Positions 25,376-33,860 of a stretch of 59,414 bases of DNA are shown piece after piece (position 1 is the first letter of the stretch; every line of letters starts with the position of its first letter). The notes under the pieces were generated by a model that was given only the letters and a program-made list of their open reading frames with translations, did no database searches and was not told the origin of the DNA. A program made the position numbers and the translations under genes. The DNA comes from Clostridia bacterium (GTDB taxonomy: Bacteria; Bacillota; Clostridia; Oscillospirales; Ruminococcaceae). Location: assembly GCA_009929695.1 (NCBI GenBank), contig RZZW01000016.1:1-59414 (forward strand), in the 5' to 3' direction.

Positions 25376-25593
25376 CCTCCCTTGTTAAAGGGAGGTGGCG
25401 CGACGTAGGAGCGACGGAGGGATTCTACACACGGCTTCTCGCAAACTACCCCTCTATTGTCATTCTGAGCGAAGCGAAGAATCTTTTGCGCGTTATCGTA
25501 AGTTTTAAGATTCTTCGCTTCGCTCAGAATGACAAGGAAAGCGTCAGAATCCCTCCACCGCTGCGGCGGTCCCCCTCCCTTTAACAAGGGAGG
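25376..25593. repeat. family E element with a nested D palindrome
   Basis: Outer arms CCTCCCTTGTTAAAGGGAGG and CCTCCCTTTAACAAGGGAGG with inner GGAGGGATTCT / AGAATCCCTCC. A complete D palindrome occupies 25457-25535 at the apex. A second E copy begins at 59261. It fills most of the divergent region upstream of the kinase gene. Confidence 0.85.
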
Positions 25594-25797
25594 TTTCTGA
25601 GCCTATTATAATGTTTTTATCCATATCTTTCAATTCCAACGCAAAATATTACAGTTTTTTGATAAAATTTTACAGCATTTATTTTGATTTTGAAAACAAG
25701 CCAATAAAATTGAATGTTTTGCAAAAGAAAATATATGTAGAAAATATGAATGACGGTGTAAACTTAAAGCATCAAAAACACTTAGGAGGAAAAACAA
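25594..25797 (+). promoter_or_regulatory. AT-rich leader and probable promoter region of the sugar ABC operon
   Basis: About 200 bp of AT-rich unique sequence between the E element and the lipoprotein gene. The best -35/-10 candidates are TTGAAT (25710) with TATATG (25732), spacing 16, which is weak. An activator-dependent promoter served by the YesN-type regulator would fit. Confidence 0.35.
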
Positions 25798-27105
25798 ATG
25801 CGCAAAATTTTATCTTTCGCACTGGCACTTGTGATGGCAGTCGGCACGCTGGCGGGCTGCGGGGCTTCATCTTCAAGCTCATCATCGGCGGCGGCAAGCA
25901 CAGCCGCAAGCAGCACAGCGGCAGACGCACCTGTCACATTAAAATGGGCGGTGTGGGACATCGACGCAACCACATATTATCAGCCGCTAATCGACGCATA
26001 TCAGAAAGCAAACCCCAACGTCACAATCGAAATGGTCGACCTCGGCTCAACAGATTACATGACAGTCCTCGCGACACAGCTTTCGGGCGGCGCAGACGAC
26101 CTCGACGTGATAACAGTCAAGGATATCCCCGGCTACTCAAACCTTGTAAACCTCGGCATGCTCGAGCCGCTTGACAAGCTCAACACAACAGACACAAGCC
26201 TCTACGGCGGCACAATCGAGCAGATTACAGTCGACGGCAGCTACTACGCAGTGCCGTTCCGCTCAGACTTCTGGGTCGTATACTACAACAAAGCGCTTTT
26301 TGACGCAGCAGGCGTAGATTATCCCACAAACGACATGACGCTCGACGAATACGACGCACTTGCCCGCGAAATGACAAGCGGCGAGGGCGCAGATAAGGTC
26401 TATGGCTGCCACTACCACACATGGCGTTCAGCCGTTCAGCTCTTCGGCATTCTCAACGGCGAAAACACAATCGTCGACGGCACTTATGACTTCCTAAAGC
26501 CATACTACGAGCGCATCCTTGCCGAGCAGAACGACGGCATCTGCATGGATTACGCAACGCTCAAAACCTCATCAACACACTATTCAGGCGTGTTCTACAA
26601 CAATCAGGTTGCCATGATGAACATGGGCTCATGGTTTGTCGCAACACAAATTGAAAAAGTAAAAGCGGGCGAGAGCCTTTCGACAGAGTGGGGTATTGTC
26701 AAATATCCGCACGACGAGGGCGTGGAGGCCGGCACAACGCTCGGCACTATCACATCACTCGGCATCAACTCAAAATCGTCAAATAAAGAAGCCGCAGCCG
26801 ACTTCCTCAACTTCGTATGCGGCGAAAGCGGAGCGGAAATTATCGCAGGAACAGGCACCTTCCCCGCCATCAAAACAGATGCGGTTGTAGACACAATCGC
26901 AAGCATCGACGGCTTCCCCACAGACGACAACAGCAAGGAAGCACTCAAAACAGTTAAAACCTACCTCGAAATGCCGATGGACGCACACGCTGCCGACATC
27001 GAGACAGTCCTCAACAACGCCCACGACGCTATCATGACCGAAAGCGAAACAATCGACGAAGGCATAGCCGAAATGAACGCAGGCGTTAAGGCGATTATAG
27101 GGTAA
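25798..27105 (+). CDS. sugar ABC transporter, solute-binding lipoprotein
   Basis: 435 residues, SBP family 1. Lipoprotein signal ending in LAGC (Cys ~21), a Ser/Ala linker, then a mature domain starting VTLKWAVWDIDATTYYQPLI. AGGAGG at 25784-25789. Binds an oligosaccharide outside the cell and hands it to the two permeases encoded downstream. With the lyase and GH88 nearby, an uronic-acid oligosaccharide is the likely ligand (inference). A family C element separates it from the permease genes. Confidence 0.93.
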   Translation: MRKILSFALALVMAVGTLAGCGASSSSSSSAAASTAASSTAADAPVTLKWAVWDIDATTYYQPLIDAYQKANPNVTIEMVDLGSTDYMTVLATQLSGGADDLDVITVKDIPGYSNLVNLGMLEPLDKLNTTDTSLYGGTIEQITVDGSYYAVPFRSDFWVVYYNKALFDAAGVDYPTNDMTLDEYDALAREMTSGEGADKVYGCHYHTWRSAVQLFGILNGENTIVDGTYDFLKPYYERILAEQNDGICMDYATLKTSSTHYSGVFYNNQVAMMNMGSWFVATQIEKVKAGESLSTEWGIVKYPHDEGVEAGTTLGTITSLGINSKSSNKEAAADFLNFVCGESGAEIIAGTGTFPAIKTDAVVDTIASIDGFPTDDNSKEALKTVKTYLEMPMDAHAADIETVLNNAHDAIMTESETIDEGIAEMNAGVKAIIG

Positions 27106-27135
27106 GCTTAGCGTAAAATAAATTACAGAAACTGT

Positions 27136-27298
27136 AAAAAGAAGAGAGAAGAAAGAAAAAAGAAAAGTGAAGGAGTGATGCTGCGGCATCACATTACAAT
27201 GGATTGCGCCATTTGAAAAGGCGGCACAAATTATTTGAATGTGAAGCCAACGGCTTCACTCCTTACTTCTTCTTTTTTCTGTTTTCTATCTTCTTTTA
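27136..27298. repeat. family C element between SBP and permease genes
   Basis: Purine-rich arm from AAAAAGAAGAGAGAAG, stem AGTGAAGGAGTGATGC..GCATCAC / GTGAAGCC..GGCTTCACTCCTTACTT, then the pyrimidine-rich arm to TTCTTTTAAT. Placed so that it could terminate part of the transcripts after the binding-protein gene. Confidence 0.8.
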
Positions 27299-27322
27299 AT
27301 TCTTGAAACAGGAGGCATATAT

Positions 27323-28288
27323 ATGGCGACAGCCACCGACAAAACATCTGCGCCCATAAAGCGCAAAATTATGAAAAAGGAAACGCGCGAAGCGCTTGTT
27401 GCATACTCGTTTATAGCGCCAAACTTCATCGGCTTTGCCGTGTTTACCCTAGTACCTGTCATCTGGGCGTTTTTCCTCGCCTTCATGAAATGGGACGGCG
27501 TAAACGCTGCCGAGTTTATCGGCCTTAGCAACTTCACGCGCCTTTTTGCAGACCCCATATTCAAAGCGGCGTTTGTCCACACGCTCATCTACACCGTCGC
27601 AACAGTGCCGCTAACGCTTGTTTGCAGCTTGGGGCTTGCGCTTTTGCTCAATCAAAAGGTGTTCGGGCGCAACTTTTTCCGCACTGTCAACTTTTTCCCC
27701 TACGTCGCGTCAATGGTCGCCGTCGCCGCCGTGTGGAACTTCCTGTTCAGCCCGTCAATGGGGCCTATAAACCAAATTTTAGCCGCATTCGGCGTTGAAA
27801 ACCTCCCAAAATGGGCGGCCGGCAAGGACACCGCAATGTTCACCGTCATTCTTTTCAGCGTGTGGAAAAACATGGGCTACTACATGGTTATCTACCTCGC
27901 GGGCTTGCAGGGCATCAACACCGAGCTTTACGAGGCCGCCGAGCTTGACGGCGCAAATAAATGGCAGCAGTTTAAAAACGTCACGCTGCCACAGCTTGCG
28001 CCAACAACGTTCTTCGTCACAATAATGCTCACAATTTCAGCGTTTAAGGTGTACGACCAAATCTACATGATAACGCAGGGCGGCCCCGGCACAAGCACAA
28101 TGGTGCTCGTGTATGAAATCTACAACGAGGCGTTTGTCGGCACGCCCGAATACGGCTACGCAAGCAGCATCGCCATGATTTTGTTCGCGCTCGTGCTCGG
28201 CATAACGATTGTTCAGTTCAATTTTCAAAATAAAGACGCGCCCAAAAAACCAAAGCGCGTCAAAGCGGGCAAGGGAGGTGCGCAGTAA
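27323..28288 (+). CDS. sugar ABC transporter permease 1 (MalF-type)
   Basis: 321 residues, six membrane segments, with the EAA loop EAAELDGANKWQQFKNVTLP (~210-230) that docks the ATPase. AGGAGG at 27310-27315. Its TAA overlaps the ATG of the second permease gene (TAATG). Forms the heterodimeric channel with that protein. No ATPase gene in the operon. Confidence 0.93.
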   Translation: MATATDKTSAPIKRKIMKKETREALVAYSFIAPNFIGFAVFTLVPVIWAFFLAFMKWDGVNAAEFIGLSNFTRLFADPIFKAAFVHTLIYTVATVPLTLVCSLGLALLLNQKVFGRNFFRTVNFFPYVASMVAVAAVWNFLFSPSMGPINQILAAFGVENLPKWAAGKDTAMFTVILFSVWKNMGYYMVIYLAGLQGINTELYEAAELDGANKWQQFKNVTLPQLAPTTFFVTIMLTISAFKVYDQIYMITQGGPGTSTMVLVYEIYNEAFVGTPEYGYASSIAMILFALVLGITIVQFNFQNKDAPKKPKRVKAGKGGAQ

Positions 28289-29154
28289 TGGCAGAATTAC
28301 AAGCAGTAAAACAGCACACCGCCTCCGCGCACACACGCAAAATCGTCGGCAAGGTGCTCATCTATGCGCTTTTAATCGCCACGGCGGTCATCATGCTCGT
28401 GCCGTTCGCATGGATGATTTCCTCGTCGCTTAAGTTAAATAAAGACGTTTTCTCGTTTCCGATGCAGTGGATACCGTCAGCCCCGCGCTGGCGAAATTAC
28501 ATCGACATATGGACAAAAATTCCACTTTTGACGTTCGTCACAAATACCGCAAAGCTGACAGTCATAGTCACACTTTTGCAGCTTTTCACATCAAGCTTTG
28601 CCGCCTACGGCTTTGCAAAGCTGCGGTTTAAAGGCCGCAACACGCTGTTTTTGGCGTATGTCGCCACAATCGCAGTGCCGTGGCAGGCGTATATGGTGCC
28701 GCAGTTCATGATGATGCGCAGCTTTCATCTTAATAACACGCATCTTGCCATCATCTGCTTGCAGGCGTTCTCGGCGTTCGGCGTGTTCATGATGCGCCAG
28801 TTTTACGAGGGCATACCCGATGAACTGTGCGAAGCCGCGCGCATAGACGGGTTAAATGAGTATCAAATTTGGTGGCGCATAATGCTGCCGCTCTCAAAGC
28901 CCGCGCTGTCAACGCTCGTCATTTTCACGTTCGTCAATACGTGGAACGACTTCTTAGGCCCCATGATTTACCTCACCGAGACAAAGCTAAAAACGCTGCA
29001 AATCGGTCTGCGCATGTTCATCACGCAGTATTCAAGCGAATACGGCCTGATAATGGCAGCAAGCGTGCTGTCGCTCATCCCTGTTTTAATAGTGTTTTTA
29101 TCTCTCCAAAAATACTTCGTTCAGGGTGTTGCAAGTTCAGGATTAAAAGGTTAA
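28288..29154 (+). CDS. sugar ABC transporter permease 2 (MalG-type)
   Basis: 288 residues, six membrane segments, EAA loop EAARIDGLNEYQIWWRIMLP (~180-200). GGGAGGTG precedes the ATG. Followed at once by a strong hairpin terminator and a family C element, so the downstream glycoside hydrolase genes may receive less transcript. Confidence 0.93.
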   Translation: MAELQAVKQHTASAHTRKIVGKVLIYALLIATAVIMLVPFAWMISSSLKLNKDVFSFPMQWIPSAPRWRNYIDIWTKIPLLTFVTNTAKLTVIVTLLQLFTSSFAAYGFAKLRFKGRNTLFLAYVATIAVPWQAYMVPQFMMMRSFHLNNTHLAIICLQAFSAFGVFMMRQFYEGIPDELCEAARIDGLNEYQIWWRIMLPLSKPALSTLVIFTFVNTWNDFLGPMIYLTETKLKTLQIGLRMFITQYSSEYGLIMAASVLSLIPVLIVFLSLQKYFVQGVASSGLKG

Positions 29155-29157
29155 TAT

Positions 29158-29193
29158 AAAAACAGGGCGGCGTTTCGCCGCCCTGTTTTTATA
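29158..29193 (+). terminator. strong intrinsic terminator
   Basis: AAAAACAGGGCGGCG-TTT-CGCCGCCCTGTTTTT: 15-bp stem, tiny loop and T-tract, 4 nt after the permease stop. Confidence 0.9.
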
Positions 29194-29338
29194 AAAGAAA
29201 AGAGAAGAAAGAAGAAAGAAAAATGAAGGAGTGATGTTTGCGGGCATCACATTTTAATAAATAGCACAAGCTGTTAAAATGTGATTGCACCGCAATCACT
29301 CAATACTTTTTCTTTCTTCTTTCTTATATCTTCTTTCA
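29194..29338. repeat. family C element between permease and GH88 genes
   Basis: Arms AAAGAAAAGAGAAGAAAG...GGAGTGATG and ...GCAATCACTCAATACTTTTTC with apex CATTTTAAT...GTTAAAATG. Adjoins the terminator; its right end is ~12 nt from the GH88 ribosome site. Confidence 0.75.
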
Positions 29339-29365
29339 ATTATTTTCCAAAAGGAGCTACATTTC

Positions 29366-30532
29366 ATGAATACTATCACCTTCCAAAACCCACAACTAAC
29401 CAACACCGAAGCTCTCTCTGCTCTTGAAGCTGCCGCCAAAATTGTCCGCGAGAATTTGGGCGAATTTACGGATAAATGCCAAAACCATTCAAGCGTCAAC
29501 AATTTTTACCCAACTTGCGAAAATAACCAGTGGACGTGCGGCTTTTGGGTGGGCGAAATTTGGCTTGCCTACGAGCTTTTCGGCACAGACGACTACAAAA
29601 AAAGTGCGCTGACATTAGTCGACAGCTTTCTCAACCGAATCGAAAATAAAATCGAGGTCGACCACCACGACATGGGCTTTCTCTACACGCCGTCGTGCGT
29701 CGCCGCGTATAAATTAACAGGCAGCGAAACAGGCAAAAAAGCCGCCATTTTAGCCGCCGATCAGCTTATTTCGCGCTTTCAGCCAAACGGCGAATTTTTG
29801 CAGGCGTGGGGCGACATGGGCGCTAAGGAAAACTACCGCTATATAATCGACTGCCTTTTAAACCTCCCGCTGCTCTACTGGGCAAGCGATGTCACAGGCG
29901 ACGAAAAATATGCACAAATCGCTCATAAGCATATAACAACCTGCCTCGCAAATTCAATAAGAGACGACGGCAGCACGTACCATACGTTCTTCATGAACAA
30001 GGACGGCACGCCGAGCCACGGCTCAACATGTCAGGGCTATAAGGACGACAGCTTTTGGGCGCGCGGCCAGGCGTGGGGCGTTTACGGCACGGCTATAGCG
30101 TATAAATATACAAAAAATCCTGAATATTTAAACGCCTTTCGCCGCACAGCCGCCTTTTATTTAACGCGCCTGCCCGAAGATTTAGTGCCCTATTGGGACA
30201 TGATTTTCACAACCGGAAGCGACGAGCCGCGCGATTCGTCCTCCGCCTCAATCGTCGCCTGCGGCTTTCTTGAAGCGGCAAAATATCTGCCCGCAGACGA
30301 AGCCGAATATTATGTAACCCTCGCCCGCCAAATGCTAAAAAGCGTCGCCGATAACTACGCCGTCAAGGACACAACAAAATCAAACGGCATAGTTTTACAC
30401 GGCACGTATTCCAAAAAAAGCCCATACAACACGTGTACGCCCGAGGGTGTGGACGAGTGTGTGTCGTGGGGCGACTATTTCTACATGGAGGCGCTCACGC
30501 GTCTGACTAAAAATTGGGAGATGTACTGGTGA
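29366..30532 (+). CDS. GH88 unsaturated glucuronyl hydrolase
   Basis: 388 residues from ATG 29366 (AAGGAG 29351-29356; the longer frame translates repeat). (alpha/alpha)6-barrel enzyme that hydrates the vinyl-ether of the 4,5-unsaturated uronate left by lyases, splitting unsaturated disaccharides to a keto-uronate and a hexosamine or sugar. Catalytic Asp in DHHDMGF (Asp102) and the second Asp in YIIDCLLNLPLLYWA (Asp162) agree with GH88. No signal peptide. It works directly after the heparinase-like lyase; the hexosamine product would be the NahK substrate. Its stop overlaps the next ATG. Confidence 0.92.
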   Translation: MNTITFQNPQLTNTEALSALEAAAKIVRENLGEFTDKCQNHSSVNNFYPTCENNQWTCGFWVGEIWLAYELFGTDDYKKSALTLVDSFLNRIENKIEVDHHDMGFLYTPSCVAAYKLTGSETGKKAAILAADQLISRFQPNGEFLQAWGDMGAKENYRYIIDCLLNLPLLYWASDVTGDEKYAQIAHKHITTCLANSIRDDGSTYHTFFMNKDGTPSHGSTCQGYKDDSFWARGQAWGVYGTAIAYKYTKNPEYLNAFRRTAAFYLTRLPEDLVPYWDMIFTTGSDEPRDSSSASIVACGFLEAAKYLPADEAEYYVTLARQMLKSVADNYAVKDTTKSNGIVLHGTYSKKSPYNTCTPEGVDECVSWGDYFYMEALTRLTKNWEMYW

Positions 30533-32232
30533 TGAGCCTTAACACAAAAGCCGATTTTACGGCACTTATGCACAAAATTCTGGGCCCCTTAAAGCCGCTT
30601 TATTCAGACGGCGGCGCACGCCTTAACCTCGGCGACACAGGCGTAACCTACGCGCCCGACGCGATAGAAATGGAAGCCTTTTCGCGCCCATTATGGGCTT
30701 TAGTTCCGTTTTGGGCGGGCGGCGGAGTAGATGCTGATTTTGAAAAAATATACAAAAACGGCATAATAAACGGCACCGACCCCGAAAGCTGTGAATATTG
30801 GGGCGGCTTTGTCGATTATGACCAGCGCTTTGTCGAGATGGCGGCGCTTGCCTGCGGCATTATTTTCACGCCCGAAAAGCTGTGGAACCCGCTGTCTGAC
30901 GCGCAAAAACAAAATTTAGCAACATGGCTGGACGGCATAAACCACCACTTTATCCCCGAGTGCAACTGGCAGTTTTTCATGATACTTGTCAATTTAGCGC
31001 TTAAAAGCGTCGGTATGCCCTATGACGCGGAAAATACAGAAAAGGGTCTGCAAAAAATCGAGAGCTACTACATCGGCGAGGGCTGGTACCGCGACGGCGC
31101 AGCCCCACAGCGCGATTATTACATCCCGTGGGCGTTTCATTATTACGGCTTAATTTATGCACAATTGATGCAAGACGAACAGCCCTCCCGCGCCAAGCTT
31201 TTCCGCGACAGAGCCGCCGAATTTGCAAAGCAGTACATTTATTGGTTTGCCGACGACGGCAGCGCGCTGCCATATGGCCGCAGCCTTGCGTACCGTTTTG
31301 CGCAAAATTCGTTCTTCTCCGTCTGCGTTTGGGCAGGGCTCGACGCGCTGCCGCTCGACGTTATGAAGGGTATTATAACGCGCAATTTCGAGTGGTGGCT
31401 CTCAAAGCCGATATTTGACCGCGACGGCATTTTGACAATCGGCTACGCCTACCCAAACCTGCTCATGGCCGAGCGCTACAACGCCCCCGGCAGCCCATAC
31501 TGGTGCATGAAAAGCTTTATTTTGCTTGGTTTGCCCGATGACCACCCATTTTGGCAGGCAAAAGCCGCGCCCATGCCACCGCTTGACCCGCTGATGAAAT
31601 GCACCTGCGCCGACATGCTCATCGCGCGGCAAAACGGCGCAGTCACTGCGTATACACCGGGCGTAAACGAATTATACGGCCACGGCAACGTGCCGCAAAA
31701 ATATGCAAAATTCGCATATTCAACAGCGTTCGGCTTCTCCGTCTCGCGCTCAAATTTCGTTTTAAACGAAGCCTGCCCCGACAGCATGCTCGCGTTTGAA
31801 ATCGACGACAACATTTTCGTGCGCAAACGCAGCGACGATTTTGAAATATTAGATGACAGAATTTTGTCAAAATGGACGCCGTTTCCAAATATCACCGTCG
31901 AAACCGAAATCACGCCCACAGCCGACGGTCATATCCGCCGCCACAAAATAATAAGCGAAATAGAGTGCACCGCATACGACTGCGGCTTCGCCGTCGAGCG
32001 CTTTCGCGCGGGCGAGTGCAGCCAAAATGTTCAGGGCGGCAGCGCCGGCGTGAAAAACAACAAAGGCGGCTGCGCGGTCATCTGCACAAGCGGCACAGGC
32101 GAGGGCGGCATTTTAACAGCCGACCCCAACACAAATGTACTTGCACAAAACACATTTATACCGTATATTAAGTATAGCGTAGCAAAAGGCACAACGGAGA
32201 TGGAGACAACCGTATGCACTTTTGTGAAATAA
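30532..32232 (+). CDS. DUF2264 family protein
   Basis: 566 residues, ATG 30532 overlapping the GH88 stop (TGATG), GGGAG at 30516-30520. Matches DUF2264 (e.g. GGVDADFEKIYKNGIINGTDPESCEYWG, ECNWQFFMILVNLAL, DGAAPQRDYYIPWAFHYYGLIYA), a predicted alpha/alpha-toroid like lyases and GH88/GH105 enzymes. Common beside heparinase and unsaturated glucuronyl hydrolases, but the reaction is not established in my knowledge. No signal peptide. A lyase or hydrolase acting on the same imported oligosaccharide is a reasonable inference. Confidence 0.85.
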   Translation: MSLNTKADFTALMHKILGPLKPLYSDGGARLNLGDTGVTYAPDAIEMEAFSRPLWALVPFWAGGGVDADFEKIYKNGIINGTDPESCEYWGGFVDYDQRFVEMAALACGIIFTPEKLWNPLSDAQKQNLATWLDGINHHFIPECNWQFFMILVNLALKSVGMPYDAENTEKGLQKIESYYIGEGWYRDGAAPQRDYYIPWAFHYYGLIYAQLMQDEQPSRAKLFRDRAAEFAKQYIYWFADDGSALPYGRSLAYRFAQNSFFSVCVWAGLDALPLDVMKGIITRNFEWWLSKPIFDRDGILTIGYAYPNLLMAERYNAPGSPYWCMKSFILLGLPDDHPFWQAKAAPMPPLDPLMKCTCADMLIARQNGAVTAYTPGVNELYGHGNVPQKYAKFAYSTAFGFSVSRSNFVLNEACPDSMLAFEIDDNIFVRKRSDDFEILDDRILSKWTPFPNITVETEITPTADGHIRRHKIISEIECTAYDCGFAVERFRAGECSQNVQGGSAGVKNNKGGCAVICTSGTGEGGILTADPNTNVLAQNTFIPYIKYSVAKGTTEMETTVCTFVK

Positions 32233-32243
32233 AACCGTAATCC

Positions 32244-32275
32244 GTAGGGGCGATTCACGAATCGCCCGATAGATA
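32244..32275. repeat. family B palindrome
   Basis: GTAGGGGCGATTCACGAATC-type unit between the DUF2264 gene and the next gene; also seen near 58428-58450. Confidence 0.8.
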
Positions 32276-32299
32276 AGCACATAACAAAGGAGAGTAATC

Positions 32300-33085
32300 A
32301 TGTCAACCATTAAAATGAAGCTGCTCGACAAAAACAGCCGCACGCTTGTCGCAAGTGCGGAGGACGACTGCGTTTCAATCGTTTATTCCGCCGCGTATAA
32401 CGAGGGCGACGCAATTTTGCTCGAGACGGACGCGGAGGGTACATACTGCGTTTTTCAGCCCGACGACGCGCTTGTGCCGTCGCTCATTTACTGCAAGGAA
32501 CGCGTGTGCAAGTATAAAATTCCGTTTGGCAGCGACAAAATTGTGTTTTCACCAAAGGCATTTGCGGGTGACAGACACCTTATCCGCACCCGCGTCGCAA
32601 CAGACGCAGAGGTGTCAACCTATCGCAATTTAGCGCTAAATACAGCCGACCGACACGGCGACAACGGCTATTTTCCGCACGCAAGCGCAAACGTCGAAAC
32701 GCGCGGCGAAGCAGTTTTTGCCGCATATAACGCCATCGACGGAATATTTGAAAACGCGAGCCACGGCGAGTGGCCGTATGAGAGCTGGGGCATAAACCGC
32801 GACCCCGAAGCCGCCCTCACAATAGATTTCGGCAGGGAAGTAGAGGTCGACGCCGCCGCGCTTACCCTGCGAGCCGATTTCCCCCACGACAGCTACTGGA
32901 CAGCCGCCACGCTCACATTCTCCGACGGCAGCGAGGAAATTTTGCAGCTTGTCAAAACGCCCAAGCCGCAAAAATTCACATTTGAAAAGCGCAAAATTAC
33001 ATGGGCAAAGCTGTCAAACCTGATTAAAGCCGAAGACGAAAGCCCGTTTCCCGCACTTACGCAGATTGAGGTGTTTGGGGTTTAA
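32300..33085 (+). CDS. discoidin-like carbohydrate-binding protein
   Basis: 261 residues, AAAGGAGAG upstream of ATG 32300. N-terminal ~100 residues form a beta-rich domain (TIKMKLLDKNSRTLVAS...); residues ~105-261 resemble an F5/8-type C (galactose-binding) fold: NLALNTADRHG opening, DGIFENASHGEWPYESWG, and LTIDFGREVEVDAAALTLRAD. No signal peptide, unusual for a carbohydrate-binding module, so it may bind the imported glycan or serve as a cytoplasmic partner. Last gene of the glycan operon. Confidence 0.6.
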   Translation: MSTIKMKLLDKNSRTLVASAEDDCVSIVYSAAYNEGDAILLETDAEGTYCVFQPDDALVPSLIYCKERVCKYKIPFGSDKIVFSPKAFAGDRHLIRTRVATDAEVSTYRNLALNTADRHGDNGYFPHASANVETRGEAVFAAYNAIDGIFENASHGEWPYESWGINRDPEAALTIDFGREVEVDAAALTLRADFPHDSYWTAATLTFSDGSEEILQLVKTPKPQKFTFEKRKITWAKLSNLIKAEDESPFPALTQIEVFGV

Positions 33086-33105
33086 AATTGCTTTGCGCTG
33101 ACTTA

Positions 33106-33203
33106 CCTCATCAGTCTCCTGCGGGAGACAGCTTCCCCTAAAGGGGAAGCCAAAAGCCTTCTCCTTTAGGAGAAGGTGTCACGCCGCAGCGTGACGGATG
33201 AGG
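33106..33203. repeat. family A element
   Basis: CCTCATCAGTC...GACGGATGAGG with internal hairpins CTTCCCCTAAAGGGGAAG and CCTTCTCCTTTAGGAGAAGG. It fills the convergent gap before the small lipoprotein gene. Confidence 0.85.
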
Positions 33204-33210
33204 TAAGTTG

Positions 33211-33522
33211 TCACAAATACCCAATCAGCGACCTCTCAACATAATCCACCCTTATCACCTCGCCGTCATGCCTCAGCATGTACGGCTTTTTTGTGACGGG
33301 ATATTCCGAAAAATTAGGCAGCGCGAGCAGGCGCGTGTCGATGTCGGTGACGACGGGGCTGTCGGCGGGCACAGTTCCGCTGCTTGTCCACTTTTCGTGC
33401 AGCACGCCGTTTATGTAATATTCAATGCTGTATGTCCACTTTTGCTGTGCGCTCGATAGCGTGCAGCCCATGCACAGCAGCAGCGCAAGCAGTGCCGCGC
33501 AAAATTTTAACGTCCTTTTCAT
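33211..33522 (-). CDS. hypothetical small lipoprotein
   Basis: 103 residues. Lipoprotein signal: MKRTLKF, hydrophobic stretch, LCMGC with Cys20. Mature part is short and beta-rich (WTYSIEYYINGVLHEKWTSS, then TDIDTRLLALPNFSEYPV). Family not recognised. Expressed alone; convergent with the glycan operon across a family A element. Confidence 0.7.
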   Translation of the reverse strand: MKRTLKFCAALLALLLCMGCTLSSAQQKWTYSIEYYINGVLHEKWTSSGTVPADSPVVTDIDTRLLALPNFSEYPVTKKPYMLRHDGEVIRVDYVERSLIGYL

Positions 33523-33651
33523 GCTTTCACCCGCTTTTTTGTGTTGTGAAAATATTTAAGCACTGTTAAACGCCGAAATTTGCCGCAAAACAATGCTTTT
33601 GCATAACAAAATATAATGCCGTGTTTTTTGACAAAAACTTCCGTCTAAATT

Positions 33652-33660
33652 TGGCATAAT
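33652..33660 (+). promoter_or_regulatory. possible extended -10 promoter
   Basis: TGG-CATAAT (extended -10) at 33652-33660, with TTGACA at 33628-33633 but a 21-bp spacer. It would start transcription inside the hairpin that follows. Confidence 0.4.
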
Positions 33661-33661
33661 G

Positions 33662-33713
33662 ACAAGCCTCCCATACATACTATTTAAGGCAAATAGATGT
33701 ATGGGAGGCTTGT
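33662..33713 (+). promoter_or_regulatory. 17-bp hairpin sequestering a ribosome-binding site
   Basis: ACAAGCCTCCCATACAT (33662-33678) pairs perfectly with ATGTATGGGAGGCTTGT (33697-33713). The 3' arm contains GGGAGG (33703-33708), 8 nt before ATG 33717. It is followed by TTTTA, so a terminator/attenuator reading is also possible. Confidence 0.65.
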
Positions 33714-33716
33714 TTT

Positions 33717-33818
33717 ATGCTTTTTGCTGTCATGACGACGCTTTTAAAAGCGATTTTTCTCGTGGCCTGCCCCATCACCGCCGCCGCCTGCGCGTTTTCG
33801 TCTTTGGGGCAAAAATGA
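33717..33818 (+). CDS. putative 33-residue hydrophobic peptide
   Basis: ATG 33717 to TGA 33816-33818: MLFAVMTTLLKAIFLVACPI then TAAACAFSSLGQK. A single hydrophobic helix with two Cys, positioned exactly after GGGAGG in a stable hairpin. The arrangement (small membrane peptide with occluded ribosome site) recalls type I toxins or leader peptides, but it matches no toxin family I know. It could also be chance, since hydrophobic short ORFs are common. Confidence 0.4.
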   Translation: MLFAVMTTLLKAIFLVACPITAAACAFSSLGQK

Positions 33819-33826
33819 GATGTCGC

Positions 33827-33850
33827 TGGCTCCCTCGTCAGAGGGAGCCA
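33827..33850. repeat. short hairpin after the small ORF
   Basis: TGGCTCCCTC-GTCA-GAGGGAGCCA, a 10-bp stem between the 33-residue ORF and the cysteine hydrolase stop. No T-tract; perhaps a repeat remnant. Confidence 0.6.
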
Positions 33851-33860
33851 ATGGAAGCGG

